From Dongia deserti (GTDB lineage Bacteria; Pseudomonadota; Alphaproteobacteria; Dongiales; Dongiaceae): a stretch of DNA of 64,000 nt. The translations under genes were made by a program, and so were the position numbers. The stretch spans positions 62,001 through 126,000 of the forward strand of contig NZ_QORW01000011.1 in NCBI RefSeq assembly GCF_003574735.1, in the 5' to 3' direction. Below, in pieces: positions 19,901-29,383 of this stretch (its first letter is position 1; each line of letters opens with the position of its first letter). The notes under the pieces are model-generated. The model was not told the origin of the DNA. It saw only the letters and a list, made by a program, of their open reading frames with translations, and made no database searches.

Positions 19901-22900
19901 ATGAAATCCGAAACCCTCAAGCAGCAACTGATGGACCAGGTTCTCCGCTTCGTCGGCGGCCGGATCGAGCGCGGCCGCGCGTCCCAGGTCGAATCCTTCG
20001 TCCGTCAGTTCTACGCCAATGTGCCCGTCGCCGACATCGCACAGGATCCGCCGGAAGATCTGTTCTGCGCCGCGCTCTCGCTGTGGCAATTCGCCCATAA
20101 GCGCAAGCCGGGCGTGGCGAAGGTGCGCGTCTTCAATCCGCACCAGGACGAGCATGGCTGGCGCTCCAGCCACACCATTGTCGAGATCGTGAACGACGAC
20201 ATGTCATTCCTGGTGGATTCGGTGACCGCCGAACTGGCGCGGCAGAATCTGGACGTTCACCTGGTCGTGCATCCGATCATGCGGATCGGCCGTGATTCCT
20301 CCGGGCAGATGGTCGAGATCGGCAAGAAGGACGCCCAGGGCGTCGGTTCGGCCGAATCCGTCATGCAGATTCGCGCGACGCAGGTCGCGCAGCCGGAGAA
20401 GCTGGCGCAGATCACACGCGGCATCGAATCAGTGCTCAAGGACGTGCGCGTCGCCGTCACTGATTGGCGCGAGATGCGCGAGCGCCTGCGCGAGACGATC
20501 GAGGCGATCGACCGCAAGAAGCTGCCGGTCGACGAGGACGAGCGGGCGGAGGTGTCGCGTTTCCTCAAATGGATCGTGGACGACCACTTCACTTTCCTCG
20601 GCTATCGCGAATACGCGATGACGGGTACCGGCGAGAAGGCATCGTACCAGATCGTCGACAGCCGGTCGCTCGGCATCCTCAAGGACTCCGATGTTCGGAT
20701 TTTCGGCGGCATGCGGAACAAGGAAAGCATGCCGACCCAGGTGCGCTCCTATCTGCGCCAGCCCAAGCTGCTGCTGATCACCAAGGCCAATACCCGCGCC
20801 ACCGTGCATCGCGACGTGCCGATGGATGTGTTCGGCGTGAAGACGTTCGACGCCAAGGGCAACGTGACCGGCGAGCGGTTGTTCGCCGGCCTCTTCACAT
20901 CGGCTGCCTACAGCCGTTCGCCGCGCGAGATTCCGATGCTGGATCGCAAGATCGAGACCATCATCGAGCGTGCCGGCTTCTTGCCCGACAGCCATGACGG
21001 CAAGGCCCTGGCGCACATCCTGGAGACCTATCCACGCGACGAACTGCTCCAGGCCAGCGAAGACGAGCTGCTGGAGACCGCCGTCGGCATCCTCAACCTG
21101 CAGGAGCGCCAGCGCGTCGCCTTGTTCGTGCGGCGTGACCCCTATGAGCGATTCGTCACTGCGCTCATCTTCCTGCCAAAGGATACGATGAACACCGCGC
21201 TGCGCCTGCAGATGCAGGAGGTGGTGAGCAAGTCGTTCAACGGCACGCTCTCCGCCTACTACGTGCACCTGGGCGACAGTGCGCTGGCGCGCCTGCAGCT
21301 CATCATCGCGACCACGCCTGGCCAGGTACCGATGGCCGATCTCAAGGAGCTGGAGACGAAGCTCGCCGACGTGGCGCGCTCCTGGGCAGACCACTTGCGC
21401 GATGCGCTGGTCGAGGCCAAGGGCGAGGCTGCGGGCACGGACCTGCTACGGCGCTATCGCGATGCCTTTCCGGCCGGCTATGAGGATCATTTCAACGCTC
21501 ATGCCGCGGTCCACGACATCGATCGCGTCGAGGAAGCGCGCTACCAGGCGGTTCCCGCCATCAATCTCTATCGTCCGATCGAGGCAGCGCCCAACGAGCT
21601 GCGCCTGAAGCTCTACCAGGTGAAGGACAAGATCGCGCTGTCGACCGTGCTGCCATCGCTGGAGAATTTCGGCCTCAAGGTCATCAGCGAGATCCCGTTC
21701 GAGATCAACGCCCTGGGCGAGGACAAGACAGTCTGGATCCACGATTTCACCATGTGCACAGCGGACGGCGCCGAGGTCGACGTGCCGCAGATCCGCGACA
21801 AGTTCCACGAAGCCTATGCGCGGATCTGGGCTGGCGAAGCGGAGGATGACGGGTTCAACCGGCTGGTCCTCACCGCCGGCATCGGCTGGCGCAACATCGC
21901 GCTGCTGCGCGCCTATTGCAAATATCTGCGTCAGGCGGCGATCGCCTTCAGCCAGTCCTACATGGAACAGACGCTCAACGCCAACGCGGTCATCACGCGC
22001 GACATCATGCATCTGTTCTATGCCATGTTCGATCCGAGCTATTCGGGCGACCGGGCCAAGGGGACGCAAGCCATCGTCGATCGCATCCTGAAGGCGCTGG
22101 ACCTGGTCTCCAATCTCGACGAGGACCGCATCCTGCGCCGGTTCCTGAATGCCGTGCAGTGCACCTTGCGCACCAACTTCTTCCAGCGTGGTGCGGATGG
22201 GAAGGACAAGGACTACATCTCCTTCAAGCTGGATTCCCTCAAGCTCGATGAGCTGCCGCTGCCCCGACCGATGGTCGAAGTGTTCGTCTACTCGCCGCGC
22301 GCGGAAGCCATCCATCTGCGCGGCGGCAAGGTGGCGCGCGGCGGCATCCGCTGGTCGGACCGGCGCGAGGATTTCCGCACCGAAGTGCTGGGGCTCATGA
22401 AGGCCCAGATGGTGAAGAACTCCGTCATCGTGCCGGTGGGATCCAAAGGCGGCTTCGTGGTCAAGCGCCTGCCCCAGACCAGCGATCGCGAGGTGCTGAT
22501 GGCCGAGGTCGTGCATTGCTACAAGACCCTGATGCGCGGCCTGCTCGACATCACCGACAATCTGGTGAGCGGCAAGATCGTGCCCCCCAAGGAGGTCGTG
22601 CGGCGCGATGACGATGATCCCTATCTCGTGGTCGCGGCCGACAAGGGCACCGCGACTTTCTCCGACATCGCGAACGGCGTGTCGCGCGAGTACGGCTTCT
22701 GGCTGGATGACGCGTTCGCCTCCGGCGGGTCGGCCGGCTACGACCACAAGAAAATGGGCATCACCGCGCGCGGCGCCTGGGAGTGCGTGAAGCGGCATTT
22801 CCGCGAGCTCGGCACCGATATCCAGACGCAAGAGTTCACCTGCATCGGCGTCGGCGACATGTCGGGCGACGTGTTCGGCAACGGCCTGCTGTTATCCAAG

Positions 22901-24727
22901 CACACCAAGCTGCTGGCCGCCTTCAACCACATGCACATTTTCCTCGACCCCGACCCAGACCTGGCGGCGAGCCATGCGGAGCGCCAGCGTCTGTTCGATC
23001 TGCCGCGCTCCACCTGGAGCGACTACAATCCGGCCCTGATTTCCAAGGGCGGCGGTATCTATGAGCGCAGAGCCAAGTCGATCGCGCTGTCGCCCGAAGT
23101 GCGCGCCCGGTTCGGCATCACCAAGGACCATGCGACGCCGGCGGAGCTCATCAAGATCCTACTGAAGTCCGACGTGGACCTGCTGTTCTTCGGCGGCATC
23201 GGTACCTATGTGCGGGCGAGCGACGAGACCAACACCGAAGTCGGGGACCGCGCCAATGACGCGCTGCGCATCACCGGCGAGGAGCTGCGGGCCAAGGTGA
23301 TCGGCGAAGGCGCCAATCTCGGCGCCACCCAGCGCGGCCGCATCGAAGCGGCCCTGAAGGGCGTAAAGATCAACACCGACGCGCTCGACAATTCCGCCGG
23401 CGTTGACACCTCCGACCACGAGGTCAACATCAAGATCCTGCTCAACGAGGCAGTGCAGGCCGGCGATCTCACCATGAAGCAGCGCGACAAGCTGCTGGCC
23501 CAGATGACCGACGATGTGGCGGAACTCGTGCTCCGCGACAACTACCTGCAGTCCCAGGCGCTGAGCATAGCGGAGGCGCAGAGCTTCACGCTGCTGGATC
23601 AGCAGAACCGCTTCATGCGAGCGTTGGAGCGTTCGGGGCGGCTCGATCGCGTGATCGAGTTCCTGCCGGACGATGAGGCCGTGCGGCAGCGGCTTAACAA
23701 GCGAGTCGGACTGACGAGGCCCGAGATGGCTGTCCTGCTCGCCTACGCCAAGAACTCGATCTACGACGAGCTGCTGCCCTCCGACCTGCCGGATGACCCG
23801 CAGCTCGAGGACGATCTCGTCAAGTATTTCCCTACCGCCTTGCAGCAATCCTACAAGGAGCAGATCGGCCGGCACCGGCTGCGGCGCGAGATCATCGCGA
23901 CCGTCGTCACCAACTCCGTCATCAACCGGATGGGCGCCACCTTCATCCACGTCTTGCGGGAGCGCACCGGCCAGCCCGCCGCCGCGATCACGCGCGCTTA
24001 TGCCATCACGCGCGCCGCCTATCGGCTGCGCGAGCTGTGGAGCGGCATCCAGGATCTCGACAACAAGATTCCGGCCAAGCTGCAGGTTGAGATGCTCATC
24101 GACATCAACAGCCTGGCCGAGCAGGCGACCCAGTGGTTCCTGCGCAACTGCCAGCATCCGCTGGATATCGCCGCCAATGTCGCCGCCACCAGCCCGGGTC
24201 TGATCGCGCTGGAGAATGCGTTATTGAGCTTGCTGGCGGAGGACGATCGCGCGTTCGTGGAGAGGCGCTCGGCGCATTTCACCGAGCTGGGCGTGCCCCA
24301 GGCCCTGGCACAACGCATCGCCCAAGCGCCGGCGCTGGTCTCATCGCTCGATATCGTCCGCATCGGGACCGAGCTCAAGCTGAAGGTCGAGGATGCGGCG
24401 CGCACCTACTATGCCGTGGGTGAGGCCTTCCATCTCGACTGGCTGCGCGAGGGCGCGCGCGCCCTCATCGGCGACAGCCATTGGGATCGGCTGGCGGTGT
24501 TCGCGATCATCGAGGATTTCTATGGCCATCAGCGCGACCTGACGATCAGCATCCTGTCGCAGGCCAAGGGTGTCATCGGTTCCGAAGCCATCGCTGCCTG
24601 GCGTGAGACACGCGGCGCCTCCTTGGCCCGCGCCGACGGCCTGTTCAGCGATCTGCGCCAGGTCGGCAAGCTGGAACTCGCCATGCTCGCCGTCGCCAAC
24701 CGCACGCTGCGGAGTTTGATCGGATAA
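19901..24727 (+). CDS. gdhB: NAD-specific glutamate dehydrogenase, large (about 180 kDa) type
   Basis: The 1608-residue cytoplasmic enzyme deaminates glutamate to 2-oxoglutarate and ammonia with NAD. The length fits the 180-kDa class (Bac_GDH). The N-terminal half holds ACT-like regulatory regions with FLVDSVTAELARQNLDVHLV and FLGYREYAM. The catalytic part is at about 800-1230, with RGGIRWSDRREDFRTEVLGL, KNSVIVPVGSKGGFVVKRLP, IGVGDMSGDVFGNGLLLS and the dinucleotide-binding region ending VIGEGANLGATQRGRIE. A long helical tail follows. The gene stands alone and is the largest in the window. Confidence 0.97.
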   Translation: MKSETLKQQLMDQVLRFVGGRIERGRASQVESFVRQFYANVPVADIAQDPPEDLFCAALSLWQFAHKRKPGVAKVRVFNPHQDEHGWRSSHTIVEIVNDDMSFLVDSVTAELARQNLDVHLVVHPIMRIGRDSSGQMVEIGKKDAQGVGSAESVMQIRATQVAQPEKLAQITRGIESVLKDVRVAVTDWREMRERLRETIEAIDRKKLPVDEDERAEVSRFLKWIVDDHFTFLGYREYAMTGTGEKASYQIVDSRSLGILKDSDVRIFGGMRNKESMPTQVRSYLRQPKLLLITKANTRATVHRDVPMDVFGVKTFDAKGNVTGERLFAGLFTSAAYSRSPREIPMLDRKIETIIERAGFLPDSHDGKALAHILETYPRDELLQASEDELLETAVGILNLQERQRVALFVRRDPYERFVTALIFLPKDTMNTALRLQMQEVVSKSFNGTLSAYYVHLGDSALARLQLIIATTPGQVPMADLKELETKLADVARSWADHLRDALVEAKGEAAGTDLLRRYRDAFPAGYEDHFNAHAAVHDIDRVEEARYQAVPAINLYRPIEAAPNELRLKLYQVKDKIALSTVLPSLENFGLKVISEIPFEINALGEDKTVWIHDFTMCTADGAEVDVPQIRDKFHEAYARIWAGEAEDDGFNRLVLTAGIGWRNIALLRAYCKYLRQAAIAFSQSYMEQTLNANAVITRDIMHLFYAMFDPSYSGDRAKGTQAIVDRILKALDLVSNLDEDRILRRFLNAVQCTLRTNFFQRGADGKDKDYISFKLDSLKLDELPLPRPMVEVFVYSPRAEAIHLRGGKVARGGIRWSDRREDFRTEVLGLMKAQMVKNSVIVPVGSKGGFVVKRLPQTSDREVLMAEVVHCYKTLMRGLLDITDNLVSGKIVPPKEVVRRDDDDPYLVVAADKGTATFSDIANGVSREYGFWLDDAFASGGSAGYDHKKMGITARGAWECVKRHFRELGTDIQTQEFTCIGVGDMSGDVFGNGLLLSKHTKLLAAFNHMHIFLDPDPDLAASHAERQRLFDLPRSTWSDYNPALISKGGGIYERRAKSIALSPEVRARFGITKDHATPAELIKILLKSDVDLLFFGGIGTYVRASDETNTEVGDRANDALRITGEELRAKVIGEGANLGATQRGRIEAALKGVKINTDALDNSAGVDTSDHEVNIKILLNEAVQAGDLTMKQRDKLLAQMTDDVAELVLRDNYLQSQALSIAEAQSFTLLDQQNRFMRALERSGRLDRVIEFLPDDEAVRQRLNKRVGLTRPEMAVLLAYAKNSIYDELLPSDLPDDPQLEDDLVKYFPTALQQSYKEQIGRHRLRREIIATVVTNSVINRMGATFIHVLRERTGQPAAAITRAYAITRAAYRLRELWSGIQDLDNKIPAKLQVEMLIDINSLAEQATQWFLRNCQHPLDIAANVAATSPGLIALENALLSLLAEDDRAFVERRSAHFTELGVPQALAQRIAQAPALVSSLDIVRIGTELKLKVEDAARTYYAVGEAFHLDWLREGARALIGDSHWDRLAVFAIIEDFYGHQRDLTISILSQAKGVIGSEAIAAWRETRGASLARADGLFSDLRQVGKLELAMLAVANRTLRSLIG

Positions 24728-24824
24728 CTCAACGCTGTTATGCGCTGAGCCTCGACAGACTCCCTTTCTTCCCTCGTGGTTCAGGGGCATATCGCATATG
24801 GCTCTTGAAGCACGAACTGCAGTT

Positions 24825-24847
24825 CCCTCCCCCGAGATGGGGGAGGG
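24825..24847. terminator. Perfect 9-bp purine/pyrimidine hairpin between convergent genes
   Basis: CCCTCCCCC (24825-24833) and GGGGGAGGG (24839-24847) flank a 5-base loop. It lies between the convergent ends of glutamate dehydrogenase (24727) and the first FecR gene (24871). It may stop transcription from both sides, though no T-run follows. It belongs to the same purine-rich palindrome family as those near 34.8 and 52.5 kb. Confidence 0.55.
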
Positions 24848-24870
24848 AGAAATGTGACGTGCATCAGCGA

Positions 24871-25650
24871 TCAGGCCAGCGCGATGGTTTCATCCTCGAT
24901 GAGGAACATGGCGCCGCTGCCGCTGCCTTCGCCGCCGCTGCCCTCGCCGCCGTCTTCGCCGCCTTCATCCCTGCCAAAGTCGGGCAGGTCCCGCTGCGGG
25001 CGATCGCGGTCCTGCCCGCCATGGCTCGGCTCGCGCCGCTTCGGGCCCGGATTGGCCGCAGCAGAGGAGAACGAGCCGAGATCGCCGCAGATCGCATCAT
25101 CGTCCGCGCCCGCAACCAGGATGCTCTGACCCGCGACGCAGACGACGGACTTGCCCGCGCCGTTCGGCTGGGCCTCCACGGCGCCGGACAGGATGTCGAT
25201 GATCGTCGCGTCGTCGTCGTCGACATGGACAAGAAACTCGGTGCCGCGCACGCCGATGGTGGCGACCGGCGTTCTTAGCTTCACGCCCTGGTCCGGCTGG
25301 CCGTTGGAGGTGAAGTGGAACAGGCCATCATTCAGGTTGATGAGACCCTTGCTTGCTGCGCCATCAAACACGTAGTCCGACAAGACGAGCTCGCTCTCGG
25401 CCTCCATGTTGAGTTCCGAGCCGTCGACGAACTTCACGCGGATAGAAGAGTCATCATCGGTGCGCAGCGCCTCATCCTGTACGAGCTCGTCTGCGCGGTT
25501 GGCGGTGCGTTCCTTCGCGCCGGGAGGGGTGCGATAGCCTTCGTTCACCACGTCGGCGACGGTGGCGATGCCCGTGGCCTCGGCCGACCCGCCGAATGCA
25601 GCCACCGCGGCAATCACATAACAAAGCTGATAAGCCAGACGCCCTTTCAC
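24871..25650 (-). CDS. FecR-domain periplasmic protein, paralogue 1
   Basis: The 259-residue protein starts at GTG 25648-25650, right after GGAGGG. A signal peptide covers about 26 residues (KGRLAYQLCYVIAAVAAFGG, then SAEA). The FecR domain follows: LNMEAESELVLSDYVFDGAA, INLNDGLFHFTSN, VKLRTPVATIGVRGTEFLV and IIDILSGAVEAQ. The charged Gly-rich tail ends GAMFLIEDETIALA, related to the end of paralogue 3. It is one of four tandem paralogues next to a CHASE2 cyclase. It lacks the anti-sigma membrane part of classical FecR. Confidence 0.88.
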   Translation of the reverse strand: MKGRLAYQLCYVIAAVAAFGGSAEATGIATVADVVNEGYRTPPGAKERTANRADELVQDEALRTDDDSSIRVKFVDGSELNMEAESELVLSDYVFDGAASKGLINLNDGLFHFTSNGQPDQGVKLRTPVATIGVRGTEFLVHVDDDDATIIDILSGAVEAQPNGAGKSVVCVAGQSILVAGADDDAICGDLGSFSSAAANPGPKRREPSHGGQDRDRPQRDLPDFGRDEGGEDGGEGSGGEGSGSGAMFLIEDETIALA

Positions 25651-25859
25651 GGAACCCTCCACTCGCAAACATGGCTTGGTCAACGCCGCCCATGAGCCGC
25701 GTTGTCCGGGCACAATTGCCCCCAAAATCGTCGGTTGAATCGCTTCAAGGCTTCCGAAGCGACGAGACGGGGAGGATATGGGGTGAAAGAAAGGCCAAAA
25801 GCTGTGAAGGCCGTCACAGGACGACGTTTTCCGCAACCATACTTAGCGACGCGGAAGCA

Positions 25860-25887
25860 CAATGGGCGGAGATCACTCCGCCCATTG
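25860..25887 (-). terminator. Perfect 12-bp hairpin downstream of FecR paralogue 2
   Basis: CAATGGGCGGAG (25860-25871) pairs perfectly with CTCCGCCCATTG (25876-25887) across an ATCA loop. It lies 62 bases past the stop of paralogue 2 on the minus strand. No clear T-run follows, so it is a terminator or an mRNA-end stabiliser. The rest of the 298-base gap 25651-25948 shows no gene. Confidence 0.6.
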
Positions 25888-25948
25888 CCTTAAAACGTGT
25901 TGGCCCAAGCTTAGAGCCGCAGCTTACTTGCTGGTCACAGCACCGCCG

Positions 25949-26680
25949 CTATCGGCAGTCACACGGTTCGGGCTCGGGTTGTGGATCCGGATCGCGACCG
26001 AAGTCCGGCAGCTCCCTCTCCTTCTCGTCCTTCTCCTTGTCGCCGCCCTTCTGACCACCCTTGGGTCCGTCATTCTGGCCTGGGCCGGCAGCAGTGGAGA
26101 ACGACCCGATGTCGCCACAAATCGCGTCGTCATCCGGGCTCGCGATCAGAATGCTCTGGCCTTCAAAGCACGTGATCTCCTTGCCGGTGCCGTGCGGCTG
26201 TGCCGACACGGCACCCGATAGAATGTCGATAATCGTCGCGTCGTCGCCGTCGACATGGACCAGGAACTCGGTGCCGCGCACGCCGATGGTCGCGACCGGC
26301 GTTCTCAGCTTCACGCCCTGATCGGGCTTGCCGTTCGACGTGAAATGGAACAGGCCGTTGTTGAGATTGATCAGGCCGCTGGCAGCCGCCCCATCGAAGA
26401 CATAATCGGACAGCACCATCTCGCTCGATTCTTCGACGCTCAGCTGCGAGCCGTCGACGAACCGCACCTGGATGGCCGACTCTTCTTTCGTGCGCAGCCC
26501 TTCGTTTTGCACCAGTTCGTCGGCAGCCTTGGCGGTGATCTCGCTGGCGCCCGGCGGAATCCGGTAGCCCTCGTTCACCACGTCCACCACGGTCGCAATG
26601 CCGGCGGCATGCGCCGCGTGCGGCAAGGCCCACAATGCCGCGACGGCATAACAGGCCTGGTACGCTAGTCTCTTCTTCAC
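25949..26680 (-). CDS. FecR-domain periplasmic protein, paralogue 2
   Basis: The 243-residue protein starts at GTG 26678-26680 after GGAGGAAG. The signal peptide is KKRLAYQACYAVAALWALPH, then AAHA. The FecR domain is nearly the same as paralogue 3: DVVNEGYRIPPGASEI, VEESSEMVLSDYVFDGAA, VKLRTPVATIGVRGTEFLVH and ICGDIGSFSTAAGPGQNDGP. The tail is a charged, Pro-rich linker ending QPEPEPCDCR. It lacks the GAM end seen in paralogues 1 and 3 and may be shortened. It is probably exported to the periplasm. Confidence 0.87.
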   Translation of the reverse strand: MKKRLAYQACYAVAALWALPHAAHAAGIATVVDVVNEGYRIPPGASEITAKAADELVQNEGLRTKEESAIQVRFVDGSQLSVEESSEMVLSDYVFDGAAASGLINLNNGLFHFTSNGKPDQGVKLRTPVATIGVRGTEFLVHVDGDDATIIDILSGAVSAQPHGTGKEITCFEGQSILIASPDDDAICGDIGSFSTAAGPGQNDGPKGGQKGGDKEKDEKERELPDFGRDPDPQPEPEPCDCR

Positions 26681-26864
26681 GTCTTCCTCCAGTTACAACA
26701 AACACATGAGACCACGGACGGGCCCTCGGCTTCGTTTCGTGAAGCCAAGGCCCCGATGTGGCCATTGCCCTGATTCGGTTAGCTAGGCCGAACGCTCCAT
26801 CCAGCCGTGCATCATCCGGAAATCACGATGATGATGGATCTGTCCGCTCACTATCTCCAGTCAA

Positions 26865-27692
26865 CTAGCCCAATTGGAACGGCTCTTCGTCCATGAGCAT
26901 GGCCCCGCGAGACCCATAATCTGGATTGTCTGGGTTATCCGGATTGTCTGGGTTATCCGGATTGTCTGGATTATCCGGATTGTCGCCGACATCGCCGCCG
27001 CCCTCATCCGGTGGCGATGGTGGATCCTTCGGCGTATTATCCTTCTCCTTGTCGCCACCTCTCTGACCACCCTTCGGGCCGTCGTTCTGGCCGGGGCCGG
27101 CAGCCGTGGAGAAAGAACCGATGTCGCCGCAGATTGCGTCTTCATCCGGGCTGGCGACGAGGATGCTCTGGCCTTCGACGCAGGTTATCTCCTTGCCCGT
27201 GCCGTGTGGCTGTGCCGACACGGCGCCCGACAGGATGTCGATGATGGTGGCGTCATCGCCATCGACATGGACCAGGAACTCCGTGCCACGGACTCCGATG
27301 GTCGCAACCGGCGTCCGCAACTTCACGCCCTGATCGCTGGCCGCGCCGGATCTGAAATGAAACAGCCCGTTGTTGAGATTGATCAGGCCAGCCGTCGCCG
27401 CCCCGTCGAACACGTAATCGGACAGCACCATCTCGCTGGATTGCTCGACGCTCAGCTGCGAGCCGTCGACGAACTGCACCTGGATGATCGATTCTTCCTC
27501 GGTGCGCAGGGCTTCATTCTGCACCAGCTCGTCCGCCGTCTTGGCCGTGATCTCGTTGGCGCCGGGCGGGGTCCGGTAGCCTTCGTTCACCACGTCCAGG
27601 ACGGTCGCTATGCCGGCAGCGTTGGCAGCCTGCGGCAAGGCCCACAAGGCGGCGATCGCATAGCAGACCTGGTACGCCAGTTTCCGTTTCAT
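26865..27692 (-). CDS. FecR-domain periplasmic protein, paralogue 3, with NPD-repeat tail
   Basis: The 275-residue protein starts at ATG 27690-27692 after GGAGGGAG. The signal peptide is KRKLAYQVCYAIAALWALPQ, then AANA. The FecR domain matches paralogue 2 closely (VEQSSEMVLSDYVFDGAA, VKLRTPVATIGVRGTEFLV). The tail holds seven tandem Asn-Pro-Asp units and ends GAMLMDEEPFQLG, like paralogue 1. Close similarity to paralogue 2 at protein and DNA level points to recent duplication. The 172-base gap to paralogue 2 (26681-26864) holds no gene. Confidence 0.87.
   Translation of the reverse strand: MKRKLAYQVCYAIAALWALPQAANAAGIATVLDVVNEGYRTPPGANEITAKTADELVQNEALRTEEESIIQVQFVDGSQLSVEQSSEMVLSDYVFDGAATAGLINLNNGLFHFRSGAASDQGVKLRTPVATIGVRGTEFLVHVDGDDATIIDILSGAVSAQPHGTGKEITCVEGQSILVASPDEDAICGDIGSFSTAAGPGQNDGPKGGQRGGDKEKDNTPKDPPSPPDEGGGDVGDNPDNPDNPDNPDNPDNPDNPDYGSRGAMLMDEEPFQLG
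26917..26985 (-). repeat. In-frame 9-bp tandem repeat encoding Asn-Pro-Asp units
   Basis: A 9-base unit (plus-strand form GGATTGTCT or variants GGGTTATCC/GGATTATCC) is repeated about seven times near the 3' end of FecR paralogue 3. Two units form an 18-base higher-order repeat. It encodes the (NPD)n linker between the FecR domain and the C-terminal end, so copy number can change without breaking the frame. Confidence 0.85.
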
Positions 27693-28302
27693 AACTCCCT
27701 CCAAATCGCAAACACCCTTCGTCACGCCATGGCTGGCGCTTGCACGCCGGCCCGTCCCAACACTCCGCCGTTCCTTCGGCGGATTCCGGCCGTTGCGCGC
27801 TGGTGATCTGGTACGCCTGTCCCCACTTGCGATCGTACTCGAGCGCCGCATGAGCCTCGGCTCACGCGCCGCGTGGAAGATGGTCTGTCCCTGACCGAAT
27901 TCCGACCGACTCAAGGCCGCTGAAGCGGCTGAGAATCGGATTTGGGCGATTTCACGATTGTTCGGATGTTCCCCGGACGCTGCCTTGCCCCCTATCAGAC
28001 CTGGCGGCACGTCATCCCTGGCATTGTCACGCCCCGACCTGCTGACAAGCCATGTTCACATGGTCGCCCTCTGTCAGACATCGGCCTGGTAAGCGCGATT
28101 GTCTTTCCTCGGGTGCCCGAAGGTCAATAGGATTGTAGTAAAGTTCGACACAACCGCAGGTGTAGATCCGGTTGGTTAACGGCCCAATCTCCCCCTGAAA
28201 TTACCGTCCTTTTCACGATCCGAATATGGATCGCTCAACCACTTAGCGGACGTGACGCATGGCACAGCGGCGTTGCCGCGCCAAGAGCCTCCGACGCTGG
28301 CC
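27693..28302. other. 610-base gap between FecR paralogues 3 and 4
   Basis: No gene is supported here. The right part of the gap (28110-28240) is AT-richer, but that side lies downstream of paralogue 4, so the promoter of paralogue 3 should be on the left side near 27700-27900. I see no convincing -10/-35 pair, and no repeat or hairpin with a T-run. Confidence 0.4.
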
Positions 28303-29190
28303 CTATTTTTTCCCGCCGCCTGGATTGTCGCTCCCGCCGTTATTGCCACCGTGGTTGCCGTTCCCATTCCCGTGGCCCTTGCCCGGGTTCGAGCCGTCCT
28401 TGTGGCCCGAACGATTGCTCTTGCCTTCGCCGCCGCCCGGATCGCCGCCACCGCCGGGATCACCTCCGCCGTTGCCGGGATCACCGCCGCCGTTGCCTGG
28501 ATTACCGCCGCCCCCGCTGGGACCGGCGGGGCCACTTCCGCCCGATCGATCGTGATCGTTATTCTCGTGCGAATTCGCCGCCTGCTGCGGCGGGGCAGCA
28601 GCGGTCGTGAAGGACCCGAGATCGCCGCAGACGGCGTCCGATTTCGCGCTTGCCACCAGGACGCTCTGGCCACCTTCGCAGGTGATCGCCTTCCCGCCGC
28701 CTGATGGTGTGACTTCGACTGCACCTTCGAGGATGTCGACGATGGTCGTGTCGTCCGCCACCGTCACCAGGAACTGGGTGCCGCGGATGCCGATGGTCGC
28801 CACTGGTGTCTGCAGGACCAGCCCTTCGTCCGCCACGTTGTTGGAGTTGAAATGGAACAACCCGCTGTTGAGCGCGATGACGCCGGTGGCGCTGGCCGCC
28901 GCGGGATCGAAAACATAGTCCGACAACACGACCTCGCTCAGCGCTTCCACGTTGAGCTCGGAGCCGTCGATGAACCGCACCGCAATCCTGGAATCACGTG
29001 CGGTGCGCAACGCTTCTTCCGAGACAAGCTCGTCCGACGGCGCAACGCGGCGCTCCTGGTCGCCCGGCGGCTGCCGGTACCCGTTGTTAACGACGTCCGT
29101 CACTGTGGCGATACCTACCGCGAACGCTGGCGTGGTCGCCAGGGCCCCAAGGATCGCGCATACGCATACTCGACAAGCCATGCGGAGCAT
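28303..29190 (-). CDS. FecR-domain periplasmic protein, paralogue 4, Gly-rich tail
   Basis: The 295-residue protein starts at ATG 29188-29190 after AGGGGG. The signal peptide is MLRMACRVCVCAILGALATT, then PAFA. The FecR domain is more diverged than in the other three: LNVEALSEVVLSDYVFDPAA, LNSGLFHFNSN, LVLQTPVATIGIRGTQFLV and IVDILEGAVEV. The last 80 residues are Gly/Asn/Asp-rich with repeated NGGGDPG units and end NPGGGKK. It is the paralogue nearest to the CHASE2 cyclase, with divergent starts 193 bases apart. Confidence 0.88.
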   Translation of the reverse strand: MLRMACRVCVCAILGALATTPAFAVGIATVTDVVNNGYRQPPGDQERRVAPSDELVSEEALRTARDSRIAVRFIDGSELNVEALSEVVLSDYVFDPAAASATGVIALNSGLFHFNSNNVADEGLVLQTPVATIGIRGTQFLVTVADDTTIVDILEGAVEVTPSGGGKAITCEGGQSVLVASAKSDAVCGDLGSFTTAAAPPQQAANSHENNDHDRSGGSGPAGPSGGGGNPGNGGGDPGNGGGDPGGGGDPGGGEGKSNRSGHKDGSNPGKGHGNGNGNHGGNNGGSDNPGGGKK

Positions 29191-29383
29191 GGTTGGCCCC
29201 CTGCCGATAATGGTGCGATGCAGTATCATCTGCGCTCGGCTGTCGCAGGGGTCAATACAATTGTCGTAAAATACTCTAGAAAAGTGCGGAGGGTCACACA
29301 CAAGGTGAACGGGCGTTCATCTTGGTTGCTTAACGGAGAGCGACAGAGGCGCTTTCCCGATTTTGGGGAGTTGGCGGAGGGCG
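29191..29383. promoter_or_regulatory. Divergent promoter region between FecR paralogue 4 and CHASE2 cyclase
   Basis: The 193-base gap contains an AT-rich core (TACAATTGTCGTAAAATACTC, about 29255-29275) that may hold both promoters. The shared region fits joint control of the FecR array and the cyclase, but no operator is recognised. Confidence 0.4.

Noticed and set aside
25900-25948. Frameshifted C-terminal end of FecR paralogue 2 with a hidden GAM-type tail
   Set aside because: Another frame reads DSGGAVTSK, but the likeness to the GAM tails is too weak to call a frameshift.
26917-26985. CRISPR-like array
   Set aside because: The repeat unit is 9 bases, has no spacers and encodes Asn-Pro-Asp in frame.
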